Made by a program: the position numbers and the translations under genes. A stretch of DNA of 64,000 nucleotides from CAXXOK01 sp963674895 (lineage in GTDB: Bacteria > Bacillota > Clostridia > Christensenellales > Aristaeellaceae), in contig CAXXCY010000001.1 in assembly GCA_963674895.2 (NCBI GenBank), forward strand, positions 248,001 through 312,000. Direction: 5' to 3'. A model generated the notes under the pieces. The model worked only from the letters and a program-made list of their open reading frames with translations, was not told where the DNA came from and made no database searches. This document shows positions 9,285 through 17,274 of this stretch, piece by piece. The stretch's first letter is position 1. Each line of letters starts with the position of its first letter.

Positions 9285-10196
9285 CTATCCTTTCACGGCG
9301 CCGATGGTGAGGCCTTTGACAAAGTACCGCTGCACCAGCGGGTACATCAGCACGATCGGTCCCGTGGCGATGATCGTCATCGCCATCTTCATGCCCTCCA
9401 ACGGCAGCGACGGGATGGAGATGCCGGAGTTGGACGCGACGCGCTTGAGCGCTTCGGCGTTGGCCAGCATCCGCTGGAGGTAGTACTGGAGCATGAACAT
9501 CTCCTCTTTGGTCACGAACAGCATGTTGTTGAACCAGTCGTTCCAGTACATGAGCGCCGAAAAGAGCGTCAGCGTCGCCAGCAGAGGTTTGGACAGCGGC
9601 AGGATCAGCCTGATGAATATCGCAAAGTCGTTCGCGCCGTCGATCTTCGCGGATTCGGTGATCGCGCTGGGGATGCCCCGCATGAAACTCTTGGCGATAA
9701 TCATGTTCCATACCGAGAACATCAGCGGCAGGATAAGCGCCAGGTAGGAATTTTTCAGCTTCAGATACCGCACACACAGGATGTACCAGGGCACCAGGCC
9801 GCCGTGGAAAAGCGTGGTAAAGAAGAAGAAGAACGAGAACTTGTTGCGGTAGGGAAAATCCTGCCGGGAGAGCACATAGCCCGTCATCGACGTCAGAAAC
9901 ACCGCGCATACCGTACCCACGAAGGTGACGCCGAACGTATTCAGGTACGCGGTCAGGATGCTGACCGGGTTTTTCAGGCACAGGGCGTAGCTTTGCAGGT
10001 CAAACGCCACGGGATAGAGCGGATAGCCGTTTCGAATCAGCATCTGCTCGGGCGTGACCGACGCGACGATCACCAGATAGAACGGAAAGATGCAGATCAG
10101 CGCAAACAGTCCCATCAGCGCATAGCCGACGATATTCACCGTCACCACGTCCGCCGTCAGTTCGCGGCGGCTGCGCCGTTTTTGCGCGCCGATCAT
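9285..10196 (-). CDS. Sugar ABC transporter permease (LplC/MalG type)
   Basis: 303 residues, six predicted membrane helices, and the cytoplasmic EAA loop ESAKIDGANDFAIFIRLILP that docks onto the ATPase. It belongs to the carbohydrate uptake transporter-1 permeases, LplC/YtcP subgroup. The start ATG 10196 has GGAGGTG upstream. It lies 19 nt after the partner permease and 56 nt before the binding-protein gene, so all are co-transcribed. Confidence 0.9.
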   Translation of the reverse strand: MIGAQKRRSRRELTADVVTVNIVGYALMGLFALICIFPFYLVIVASVTPEQMLIRNGYPLYPVAFDLQSYALCLKNPVSILTAYLNTFGVTFVGTVCAVFLTSMTGYVLSRQDFPYRNKFSFFFFFTTLFHGGLVPWYILCVRYLKLKNSYLALILPLMFSVWNMIIAKSFMRGIPSAITESAKIDGANDFAIFIRLILPLSKPLLATLTLFSALMYWNDWFNNMLFVTKEEMFMLQYYLQRMLANAEALKRVASNSGISIPSLPLEGMKMAMTIIATGPIVLMYPLVQRYFVKGLTIGAVKG

Positions 10197-10215
10197 TCCT
10201 TCACCTCCCCGTCAG

Positions 10216-11175
10216 TCAATATAAAGCATAGTCCGGCTGCACCTTACGCACCAGCCCGTTGCAGACCACGATGGTCACGAAACACAAAACCGATTGATAC
10301 AGCCCCGCGGCGGCGGCCATGCCCACGTCGCCCGTGTTGATGAGCATGCGGAACACGTAGGTATCGATGATATCGGTCGTAGGCTGCAACAGCGCGCTGG
10401 TTTTCACCGTTTGGTAGAACAGCCCGAAGTCGCCCCGGAAGATGTTGCCGATCCCCAGAAGCACGAGGATCATCATCGTGGGAATGAGCGACGGGATGGT
10501 GATGAGCCTTATCTTTTGCCAGGCGTTGGCGCCGTCGATGGTGGCGGCCTCGTACATCTCCTGGTCGAGGCTTGAAATCGCGGCCAGATAGATGACCGAG
10601 CCGTAGCCGGTGAACTTCCAAAGCCTCAGAAAGATCAGCACGAACGGCCATGCGCCGGGGTCGTTGTACAGGTCGAACGGCGAAAGCCCCATCGCCCTGA
10701 GCGCGTAGTTCACCACGCCCCGCTCGTAGTTGAAAATGTTGTACATCAGCGCGCCGACCACGACCCAGCTTAGAAAATACGGCAGGAACATCAGCGTCTG
10801 CGCGCCCTTGCGGAACCACTTTTTCCGGAGCTCGTTGAGCATGATTGCCACGCCCATCTCAAACACGACCCCGAGCGCGATAAACGCGGCGTTATACAAA
10901 AGCGTGTTGCGGGTAACCATCCCCAGCTTCCCCGCGATCTGTAAAAACTTGAAATTCTGCAGCCCGATCCACGGCGAAAAATAGATGCCGCCCTTATACT
11001 GGTAGTTTTTGAACGCCAGGATGATACCCGTCATCGGTACATAGGAAAAGATGATCGCGTAGGTTGTCGCCGGCACGAGCATGACAAACAGCAGCCAATG
11101 CTTGCGCAGCACCCGCCAAAACGGCGGGTTGATGCGGTGAAGCGTGCGCTGCGGCACGACGCGCTTGTATTTCAT
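10216..11175 (-). CDS. Sugar ABC transporter permease (LplB/MalF type)
   Basis: First gene of the importer operon; 319 residues with about six membrane helices and the EAA loop EAATIDGANAWQKIRLITIP. The N-terminus carries the basic cytoplasmic stretch typical of LplB. ATG 11175 is preferred over an in-frame TTG at 11184, because GGGGGA lies 9 nt before the ATG but only 1 nt before the TTG. It heteropolymerises with the next permease to form the translocation pore. Confidence 0.9.
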   Translation of the reverse strand: MKYKRVVPQRTLHRINPPFWRVLRKHWLLFVMLVPATTYAIIFSYVPMTGIILAFKNYQYKGGIYFSPWIGLQNFKFLQIAGKLGMVTRNTLLYNAAFIALGVVFEMGVAIMLNELRKKWFRKGAQTLMFLPYFLSWVVVGALMYNIFNYERGVVNYALRAMGLSPFDLYNDPGAWPFVLIFLRLWKFTGYGSVIYLAAISSLDQEMYEAATIDGANAWQKIRLITIPSLIPTMMILVLLGIGNIFRGDFGLFYQTVKTSALLQPTTDIIDTYVFRMLINTGDVGMAAAAGLYQSVLCFVTIVVCNGLVRKVQPDYALY

Positions 11176-11213
11176 GGCCGGCAATCCCCCAATATAGACA
11201 TTCCTCTCATATC

Positions 11214-11277
11214 ATCATAGCGGATGGCGCACGAATGCAAAATGGTAATTTACCAAGTTTCCTACGCATAAACCAAG
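11214..11277 (-). promoter_or_regulatory. Promoter and candidate YesN operator of the importer operon
   Basis: On the minus strand a TATGAT -10 (11214-11219) is paired with a weak -35 (TTGCAT, 11235-11240, 15-nt spacer). Directly upstream are a 13-nt palindrome (TGGTAATTTACCA, 11243-11255) and two ACCAAG repeats exactly 20 bases apart (11252-11257 and 11272-11277). A poor promoter with helically phased direct repeats upstream is what an AraC-type activator such as the adjacent YesN-like protein would use. Binding is inferred. Confidence 0.5.
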
Positions 11278-11297
11278 ATGTTTTCCCTCTCTTTTTC

Positions 11298-11326
11298 TTG
11301 CATCCCGCACCGGGATTGGGTATGAT
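11298..11326 (+). promoter_or_regulatory. Promoter of the two-component/phosphatase operon
   Basis: TTGCAT (11298-11303), a 17-base spacer and TATGAT (11321-11326), 32 bases before the response-regulator start. The divergent importer promoter is within 100 bases. Confidence 0.6.
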
Positions 11327-11357
11327 AGGATGAGATGCAGGGGATGAGGGATGCCGT

Positions 11358-12140
11358 ATGACATTGCTGTTCATCGAAGACGAAATTTATACCCGCACCG
11401 GCATTTTGGAAAGCGTATGCTGGGAAATACTGGGCATCACCCGCGTGGAGACCGCCAGCGACGGAAAGGCGGGCTTTGAAAAGCTCGCCATCCGGCCGGA
11501 CATCGTATTGACCGACATCCGTATGCCGTACCAAAGCGGGCTGGAGATCGCCGCCGAAGCGAAAAAAAACGACCCGGACTGCGAGATCGTCATCCTGTCC
11601 AGCCATTCCGACAAGGAGTATCTGATGACCGCGATTGCGCTGTCCACGGTCGCCTACATCGAAAAGCCCGTGGATATCACGGAGCTTTCCCAGGCGATCG
11701 CACAGGCGGTGCGCAGGCGCAGCCAATCCAACCGCCTGCGCCGGATCGACGGCACGGACGCGCCGTCTTCGGCAGTCCTCACTTCGCTTCTCAAGCAGGC
11801 CCCCGGCTACAGCCATCCCACGCAGATGATGGTCCGGTATCTGGCGGGGCATTACGCGGACGCCGATCTGCTGGTGGAGAGCATCGCCGAATGCGTTCAC
11901 CTGTCCCCGATCTACGCCTCCGCCGTCTTCAAGGATGAAACCGGCCTGGGCCTCAAGCGCACGATCACCGACATCCGGATGGAGGAAGCCTGCGCATTGC
12001 TTGCAAAAACCAACCTGCCGGTGGCGGAACTCGCGGCGAAGGTAGGCTACCACGGCGCGAATTACTTTGCCAAGCTGTTTAAAAAGGAGATGGGTATGAC
12101 GCCCATGGAATACCGGGAATCGCGGGGAACCGGCGCATGA
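11358..12140 (+). CDS. Response regulator, YesN type (receiver + AraC HTH)
   Basis: A 260-residue regulator: receiver domain (1-120) with acidic pocket ED near residues 7-8, phosphorylated Asp at 53 (LTDIRMP) and Lys in YIEKPVD, then a C-terminal AraC/XylS DNA-binding domain (about 160-258) with the two helix-turn-helix units and the VAELAAKVGYHGANYFAKLFKK signature. It should be phosphorylated by the kinase encoded next, whose start overlaps its stop by ATGA. In this family the pair usually controls the adjacent sugar importer, here the divergent operon at 5.2-11.2 kb. Confidence 0.9.
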   Translation: MTLLFIEDEIYTRTGILESVCWEILGITRVETASDGKAGFEKLAIRPDIVLTDIRMPYQSGLEIAAEAKKNDPDCEIVILSSHSDKEYLMTAIALSTVAYIEKPVDITELSQAIAQAVRRRSQSNRLRRIDGTDAPSSAVLTSLLKQAPGYSHPTQMMVRYLAGHYADADLLVESIAECVHLSPIYASAVFKDETGLGLKRTITDIRMEEACALLAKTNLPVAELAAKVGYHGANYFAKLFKKEMGMTPMEYRESRGTGA

Positions 12141-13888
12141 GGAAGGCATTTAGGCGCGTCTGGCAGCGGTTTCTGGACGCCTCGATGCGCACGAAATACA
12201 TGCTGTCGGCGCTTCTTTTGCTGATCATGCTCGTCGCCTGCGGCGCGTATGTATGCGTAACGGGCTACAATATCTCCTACCGCGAAACCATCACCGCCGC
12301 CGAGAACGACTTCACGCAGGTCTACAACTCCCTCAACCGCTTTGAAAAGCGCATGCAGCACCTGGCGACGCTGTTCCAGCAAAACGAACAGGCCAACGAA
12401 CTGCTCGTATCGCTGCCCGAAATTGCGTCCGGTGAGCACGTGCGCGCCCGCACCACGCTTTTGCAGATCCTCTACATCATGCTGGACGGATCGGGCGACT
12501 ACGATTGCAGGCTCTACGTCAACCCGGCGCTGCAGATCGCGGGCGAATCATCCAAAATACAGTCGCTTGAAACGGTCGCCGGTACGCCGTGGGGGCAGGC
12601 CGCCTTCCGGGGCTGGGGCTGGCGGCGCTTTTACGACGCGGCGGCGCTGGGCGCCGATACGCCCGCGCTGATCGCCCCGATTCGCGAGAACACCGATTAC
12701 CAGAACCTGATCGCCATCCTCCGGATCGACCTGAGGCAGGCCGCGCTTCACCGCATGATGAGCGCGATCCAGTCCGGGGAGTACACCTCCTGCTATCTGG
12801 AAACAGCGGACGGTGAGCCGGTGTCCTTTACCGGCATCGAGGATGAGCGCCTGCCCGTGCAGGCGCTTTGGGGCCATCCCGTGCGCGGCTTTGCGGCCCT
12901 GCAGCTCAACACTTTAACTTGGGACGGCAACATGGTGTATTACCAAACGCTGCCGTCCTCCGGCTGGCGGCTTGTGATGGTGGTGCACCGGGATTTGCAC
13001 CTGAAGGGCACGCTGCCGGAGTTTTTGATGCTGGCAGGGATCGGCGTGCTGCTTGCGTTCGTGGGCTTTCTGCTCGGCGTTCCCATTCTTTTGCCCGCCA
13101 CCAACAGGCTGCGCAGGTTCCACCAGCACGTGCTGGGCATCCGCAGGAGCGGCATTCACCGCTATCCGGAAAGCCGCGCGGCCGACGAGATCGGCCAGCT
13201 GATCGGCGCGCATAACGAGATGCTCGACCATATCGAATCCCTGATGGCCGAAAAGGAGCAGGCGGTGCGGGAGATGCGGCGGCTGGAGATCAGCGCGCTG
13301 CAGTCCCAGATCAAGCCCCATTTTCTCTACAATACGCTGGAGGCGGTCTCCTGGATGGCCAAAAGGAACCAGCCCGACCAGATCCAAAGCACGCTTCGGA
13401 GCCTGACGGGGTTTTACCGCATGTGCCTGAGCCACGGCCAGGATGTGCTCACCGTGGCGCAGGAGCTGGAGATCGTGCGCAACTACTTTGCCGTGCAGTC
13501 CGTCCGCTATGAGCAGGAGTTCCGCCTGGACATCGAGGTGGACGAAGAAATGCTTTCGCGGCAGCTGCCCAAGATCACCCTCCAGCCGCTGGTGGAAAAC
13601 GCGCTGCTGCACGGCATCCTCGAATCGGGCAAGCGCGGGGGCGTAATCCGCATCTATGGCAGGAAAGCCGCCGACGGAGGGGACGAGCTGTGCGTGGCGG
13701 ATTCGGGCGCGCACTTCACACAGGCAGACTGGAACGCGGCCCTGTCCGACAGCAGCGAAACCGGCGAGGGCTACGGCCTGCATAACGTGGAGCGGCGGCT
13801 GGAGCTTTTCTTCAAGGCGGACCAGGTACTGTATCTGGATACGTCGGACCCCGGGTATTCCATCGTGGTGCTGCGGTTTTGTTCCTGA
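12137..13888 (+). CDS. Sensor histidine kinase, YesM type
   Basis: 583 residues: a membrane helix at about 20-42, an extracellular sensor region (about 43-285, Cache-like by size), a second helix (about 293-317), a HAMP-like linker, and a His_kinase domain with the phospho-acceptor in QIKPHFLYN (H395). An ATP-binding domain follows, with LVENALLHGI and a glycine loop GEGYGLHNVERRL. It senses an extracellular signal, probably the sugar or the loaded binding protein, and phosphorylates the YesN-like regulator. It is followed 29 nt later by a PP2C-type phosphatase gene on the same transcript. Confidence 0.9.
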   Translation: MRKAFRRVWQRFLDASMRTKYMLSALLLLIMLVACGAYVCVTGYNISYRETITAAENDFTQVYNSLNRFEKRMQHLATLFQQNEQANELLVSLPEIASGEHVRARTTLLQILYIMLDGSGDYDCRLYVNPALQIAGESSKIQSLETVAGTPWGQAAFRGWGWRRFYDAAALGADTPALIAPIRENTDYQNLIAILRIDLRQAALHRMMSAIQSGEYTSCYLETADGEPVSFTGIEDERLPVQALWGHPVRGFAALQLNTLTWDGNMVYYQTLPSSGWRLVMVVHRDLHLKGTLPEFLMLAGIGVLLAFVGFLLGVPILLPATNRLRRFHQHVLGIRRSGIHRYPESRAADEIGQLIGAHNEMLDHIESLMAEKEQAVREMRRLEISALQSQIKPHFLYNTLEAVSWMAKRNQPDQIQSTLRSLTGFYRMCLSHGQDVLTVAQELEIVRNYFAVQSVRYEQEFRLDIEVDEEMLSRQLPKITLQPLVENALLHGILESGKRGGVIRIYGRKAADGGDELCVADSGAHFTQADWNAALSDSSETGEGYGLHNVERRLELFFKADQVLYLDTSDPGYSIVVLRFCS

Positions 13889-13917
13889 AATCCTATGGAA
13901 AGGCAGTTGGGTACGGC

Positions 13918-14838
13918 ATGGCAAAACAACCGGCATTCCTTCCCGCACTGAAACTGTCGTTTTCGACGGGGCGGGAGTTCAACGAGGATCAGGCGGTTTG
14001 CCTGAAGCACGCGGGCGTACGCCTGGCCGCGGCGTTCGACGGCTGCGGCGGCGTGGGCGGGCGCCGCTACCCGCACCTGAACCACCACACCGGCGCGTAC
14101 ATCGCGGCCGGCCTGTATGCCGGTTGCCTGAAGGAATGGTTTTTGGACCGTACCCGGCCAATATCCGGAACCGCGGGTGAACTGGGCGCGCTGTTTCAGC
14201 AGGCCGCGCAGGAGTATGCCGGGCGCTTTCTCAGCGGCACGCCCTCCGCCGTCACCGGCAGCATGGTGCGCACGCTGCCCAGCACCGCGGCCATCGCGCT
14301 GCTGGACGGAAAGGACGTCACCGTATACTGGGCGGGCAACACGCGCGTCTACCTGCTGACCGGCGAGGGACTCCGGCAATTGACGCAGGACGATCTCGCC
14401 GCGCGGCGCGACGCGTTCGACAGCCTGTTTCTGGACGCGCCGATCACCAATTACCTGTGCGCGGACAAGCCGTTCACCCTGCACGAGACGACGGTTGCGC
14501 TTCCGGAAAAGGGCCTGCTCGTTTTGGCGACGGACGGCGCGTTTCATGCGCTGCCCACGCCGATGCACCTGGAGGCGCTGCTCCTGGATACCCTGGAGCA
14601 GGCGTCCTCCAAAAAGCGGTGGAAAACGCTTCTCACGAAGAAGCTTTCATCCTGCGCCGCGGACGACGTTACGCTGATCGTCCAGCCGTTCGGGTTTCAG
14701 GTGTTTGACGGGCTGAAGCCCTACTTCGACAAGCGGCGCAGGCATGTGAAGCAGGCGTATATCCTGCCGGCGGAGCGGGCCGAACGCGAGAGCATGACCG
14801 TGCTGCGCAGTTTATGGGAAATGTACCAAAAAGAATAG
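13918..14838 (+). CDS. PP2C-type (PPM) protein phosphatase domain protein
   Basis: A soluble ~306-residue protein with the metal-binding landmarks of bacterial PP2C phosphatases: GREFNEDQ, AAFDGCGGVGG, YWAGNTRVYLL, LATDGAF and the C-terminal DDVTLIV. The Asp ligands are all present, so it is probably an active Ser/Thr phosphatase. A ~50-residue basic tail follows the fold. ATG 13918 is used; a TTG 13 codons upstream lies inside the kinase gene. Co-transcription with a YesM/YesN pair is unusual, and its substrate may be a component of this regulon, but that is a guess. The ribosome binding site (AAAGG) is distant and weak. Confidence 0.8.
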   Translation: MAKQPAFLPALKLSFSTGREFNEDQAVCLKHAGVRLAAAFDGCGGVGGRRYPHLNHHTGAYIAAGLYAGCLKEWFLDRTRPISGTAGELGALFQQAAQEYAGRFLSGTPSAVTGSMVRTLPSTAAIALLDGKDVTVYWAGNTRVYLLTGEGLRQLTQDDLAARRDAFDSLFLDAPITNYLCADKPFTLHETTVALPEKGLLVLATDGAFHALPTPMHLEALLLDTLEQASSKKRWKTLLTKKLSSCAADDVTLIVQPFGFQVFDGLKPYFDKRRRHVKQAYILPAERAERESMTVLRSLWEMYQKE

Positions 14839-14840
14839 CC

Positions 14841-14965
14841 CCAGCCGGTCCAAAAGGCGCAATCTGCGTTGTTGGCTGCGTCGGGTTTGAGCATCACTTA
14901 CAAACGAGTAAGCTCAGGCCCTGCTGCTTTTGCTTTCTCGTACCTCAGGCGTTTAAACAGGCTGG
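14841..14965 (+). repeat. Stop-codon-adjacent repeat element, copy A
   Basis: A 125-bp element starting 3 bases after the phosphatase stop codon. It begins CCAGCC and ends CAGGCTGG, and aligns over most of its length with the element at 21283-21411 read on the minus strand. The shared core contains CATCACTTAC, CGAGTAAGCTCAGG, GCTTTTGCTTTC and CGTACCTCAGGC. Both copies follow a stop codon in the sense direction. It may be a mobile palindromic unit or a 3'-UTR structure. Nothing else is seen between 14966 and 15000. Confidence 0.75.
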
Positions 14966-15000
14966 GTTGTTCCATGCAATGCGATTGACTTGGTAACCTG

Positions 15001-16446
15001 TTAAAAGTTCATATGCCGTATATACTTCCCGGCAAACAGCGGATTGCCGCTCAGCGGCACGGGTACGGCGGCGCGTGCGATGGCGTCCGCTGTTTTTTGC
15101 AGCGACTCATCCAGCAGCAGGCGGCTCGCGCCGTTTAAGGCGGCGTTGCCGAGCACGAGCGCTTTGGGCGCAAGGGAACGCGGGAACAGGCCGATGGCGG
15201 CGGCGCTGCGCGGGTTCAGGTGGCTGCCGAAGCCGCCCGCGATAAAGAGCGTGCGGATATCCCGCGCGGCGGCGCCCGCCGTTTCCAGCAGCGTTTCGAT
15301 GCCCGCGGCCACGGCCGCCTTGGCCAGCTGCACCTGCCGGATATCCCGCTGGGTCAGCCGGATACCGCCCGCAATGGGCGCGGACCCGCCCTCCATCGTG
15401 CCGTTTCGGTCGATGATTCTAAGCTCAAGCAGCGCGGCGACGGCGTCGATCAGCCCCGAGCCGCACACGCCCCGCGGCTCCCCCCCGCCGATCACGTGCG
15501 CGTCGAGGGCGCTTTGCGCCGTCCAAACCTTGTCGATCGCGCCCGGCACGCCGCCCATCCCGCAGGAGATGCCGGCGCCCTCAAACGCGGGGCCTACGGC
15601 GGCGGAGGTGACGGATAGCCTGCCCTTGTGCCACAGCGCGATTTCGCCGTTGGTGCCGATATCGCACAGGAGGCTTGTGTCCGTGCTCTCCGTCATGCCG
15701 GAGGCAAGCACGGCGCAGGTCAGGTCCGCGCCGGTGAACGCGCCGGTGCAGCGCGGCAGGTAGGCGGGAATGCCAAGCACATCCTCCGAGTGCCCGAACA
15801 GGCAGTCCGCCGTAAACGGCGCGGCGGCGAGCGGCCGGGGGCTTCTGCCCGTCAGCAGGTAGAGCATCACGGTGTTGCCCGTGACCACCGCGCGCACGAC
15901 CCGCGGATAGCCCGCAAGCATCCCGCCGAGCGTATCCAGTAGCCGCCGTCTCAGCGCGTCCCCCTTGCCCTCCAGCGCCGCCGAAACACGCCCGATCACA
16001 TCGGAAGCGAAGGCGACCTGCGGGTTGAGCGCGGAAGCCCCGGCGACTGGCGCGCCCGTGAGAGCGTCGAACAGCCGGATGTCCAGCGTCGTCGTGCCGA
16101 TATCCGCCGCCAGCAGAAGCGCAGATGCTGCGGGGGCGTTTTCTTTTGTTTGTTTTTCAAAGCCGGACAGCTCCCGAAGCGTAACCTCGCAGTCCCCGAG
16201 AAGCCGTATCCGGCAGGAAAGGCGTGTGCCGCTTTGCCGCTCCAGTTCGTCCGGCGGGGACACGTTCCCCCGCGCCTCTACAGCGCACTGCTTGCACACG
16301 CCCCGGCCGCCGCACGGGTGCGCGAACCGGAGGCCCTGCAGCTGCAGCACCTCCATGAGCAAAGGCGCGCCCTCAAAGCCGATCGTAACCGTTTGGTCCT
16401 GCGTATGCAGGGTGAGGGTTTTCTTATTTGCCGTCACTGTCTTCAT
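15001..16446 (-). CDS. 2Fe-2S ferredoxin/ASKHA protein (DUF4445, RACo-like)
   Basis: About 481 residues. The N-terminal plant-type ferredoxin domain has Cys 45, 51 and 54 (PCGGRGVCKQC) and Cys 78 (LSCR), enough for one [2Fe-2S] cluster. Then comes the DUF4445 ASKHA fold with two phosphate-binding loops: LLAADIGTTTLDIRLFD and SLLCDIGTNGEIALW, plus CGMGGVPGAID. Relatives (RACo/RamA-type) use ATP to reduce inactive Co(II) corrinoid to Co(I) for methyltransferases. It is shorter than RACo, and no corrinoid protein or methyltransferase is nearby, so the partner is unknown. The start is uncertain: ATG 16446 overlaps the end of the deacetylase gene and a GTG three codons on has the better GGATGA site. 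Confidence 0.85.
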   Translation of the reverse strand: MKTVTANKKTLTLHTQDQTVTIGFEGAPLLMEVLQLQGLRFAHPCGGRGVCKQCAVEARGNVSPPDELERQSGTRLSCRIRLLGDCEVTLRELSGFEKQTKENAPAASALLLAADIGTTTLDIRLFDALTGAPVAGASALNPQVAFASDVIGRVSAALEGKGDALRRRLLDTLGGMLAGYPRVVRAVVTGNTVMLYLLTGRSPRPLAAAPFTADCLFGHSEDVLGIPAYLPRCTGAFTGADLTCAVLASGMTESTDTSLLCDIGTNGEIALWHKGRLSVTSAAVGPAFEGAGISCGMGGVPGAIDKVWTAQSALDAHVIGGGEPRGVCGSGLIDAVAALLELRIIDRNGTMEGGSAPIAGGIRLTQRDIRQVQLAKAAVAAGIETLLETAGAAARDIRTLFIAGGFGSHLNPRSAAAIGLFPRSLAPKALVLGNAALNGASRLLLDESLQKTADAIARAAVPVPLSGNPLFAGKYIRHMNF

Positions 16447-17116
16447 CCATCGGGAGCAGTCCCAAAAGATCGCTGACCGTAACCGGGTCAAACCCGGCGT
16501 CCAGGAGCATGGGAATCAGCGTTTCCAGGCACCCCACGCTTTTCTGGTTGGTATGGAACAGCAGGATGCTGCCGTTCTCGGTTTGCTTGAACGCCTCCCC
16601 GGCGTCCAGCTCGTCCACGCTCCACAGGATGATATAGGGATAGCCGAGCGTCCCCAGGATCGACGTGTTGCTGCGCCCTGTGCGGTCGTACTTGCCGTAC
16701 GGCGGGCGGAACAGCCGCATGGTATAGGGTTCCTCCAGCACGGCGTTGAGCGCTTCCTGCGTGCGGACCAGCTGCCGCTGCAGCTGGTAGGCCGTGAGCT
16801 TTGTGATATTGGGATGGCTGAACGTATGATTGCCGATCTCGTGTCCCTCGTCCACGATCCGCTGCCAGAGCGCGGCGTTCTCCGGCGTGATTTGGGAGCC
16901 GACCGGAAAAAACGTCATCCGGATATCATAGGTTTTGCAAAGGTCCAGAATGCTCTCCAGATGGTCCAGCCCGAACATATCGTCCACGGTGATGGCGATC
17001 CTCGGCGATTCAGGATCGCCGTTGAAATAGGACCTGAACCCCACGTCCGCACCGCATGCGGCGGGCAGCAGCAAAATACACAAAACCATTGCGAACGCCG
17101 CTTTCCAGCGCTTCAT
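16424..17116 (-). CDS. Secreted polysaccharide deacetylase (NodB domain)
   Basis: About 230 residues. MKRWKAAFAMVLCILLLPAACGA is an export signal; LPAAC could be a poor lipobox, otherwise cleavage after CGA. The NodB homology domain follows: motif 1 IAITVDDMFG, motif 2 GHEIGNHTFSHPNI with both metal His, motif 3 LFRPPYGKYD, and a late SILLFHTN. Zn-dependent removal of N-acetyl groups from peptidoglycan or a related wall polymer is likely. ATG 17116 has AGAAGGG 6 nt upstream and is preferred to an in-frame start 13 codons earlier. It overlaps the ferredoxin/ASKHA gene by about 23 nt. Confidence 0.87.
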   Translation of the reverse strand: MKRWKAAFAMVLCILLLPAACGADVGFRSYFNGDPESPRIAITVDDMFGLDHLESILDLCKTYDIRMTFFPVGSQITPENAALWQRIVDEGHEIGNHTFSHPNITKLTAYQLQRQLVRTQEALNAVLEEPYTMRLFRPPYGKYDRTGRSNTSILGTLGYPYIILWSVDELDAGEAFKQTENGSILLFHTNQKSVGCLETLIPMLLDAGFDPVTVSDLLGLLPMDEDSDGK

Positions 17117-17141
17117 CGTACCCTTCTCTCCGATCTTTGAA

Positions 17142-17155
17142 ATGCTTATAAGCAT
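17142..17155. promoter_or_regulatory. 14-nt perfect palindrome upstream of the deacetylase gene
   Basis: ATGCTTATAAGCAT, fully self-complementary, 25 bases before the deacetylase start and between two divergent genes. A candidate operator; no regulator can be assigned. Confidence 0.4.
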
Positions 17156-17210
17156 TGCGGTAACCGCTTCCGATGATACCGTAATTCCCCGCCGCCGTCA
17201 ACCCGCGCGC

Positions 17211-17239
17211 TTGCGCCTATGTCCGGTTTGCAGTATGAT
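17211..17239 (+). promoter_or_regulatory. Promoter of the GH106-like gene
   Basis: TTGCGC (17211-17216), a 17-base spacer and TATGAT (17234-17239), 35 bases before the chosen start, which has GAGGT as ribosome binding site. Confidence 0.5.
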
Positions 17240-17274
17240 ACGGCTGCGACCAAACCCCCTTTGACGAGGTGCGT

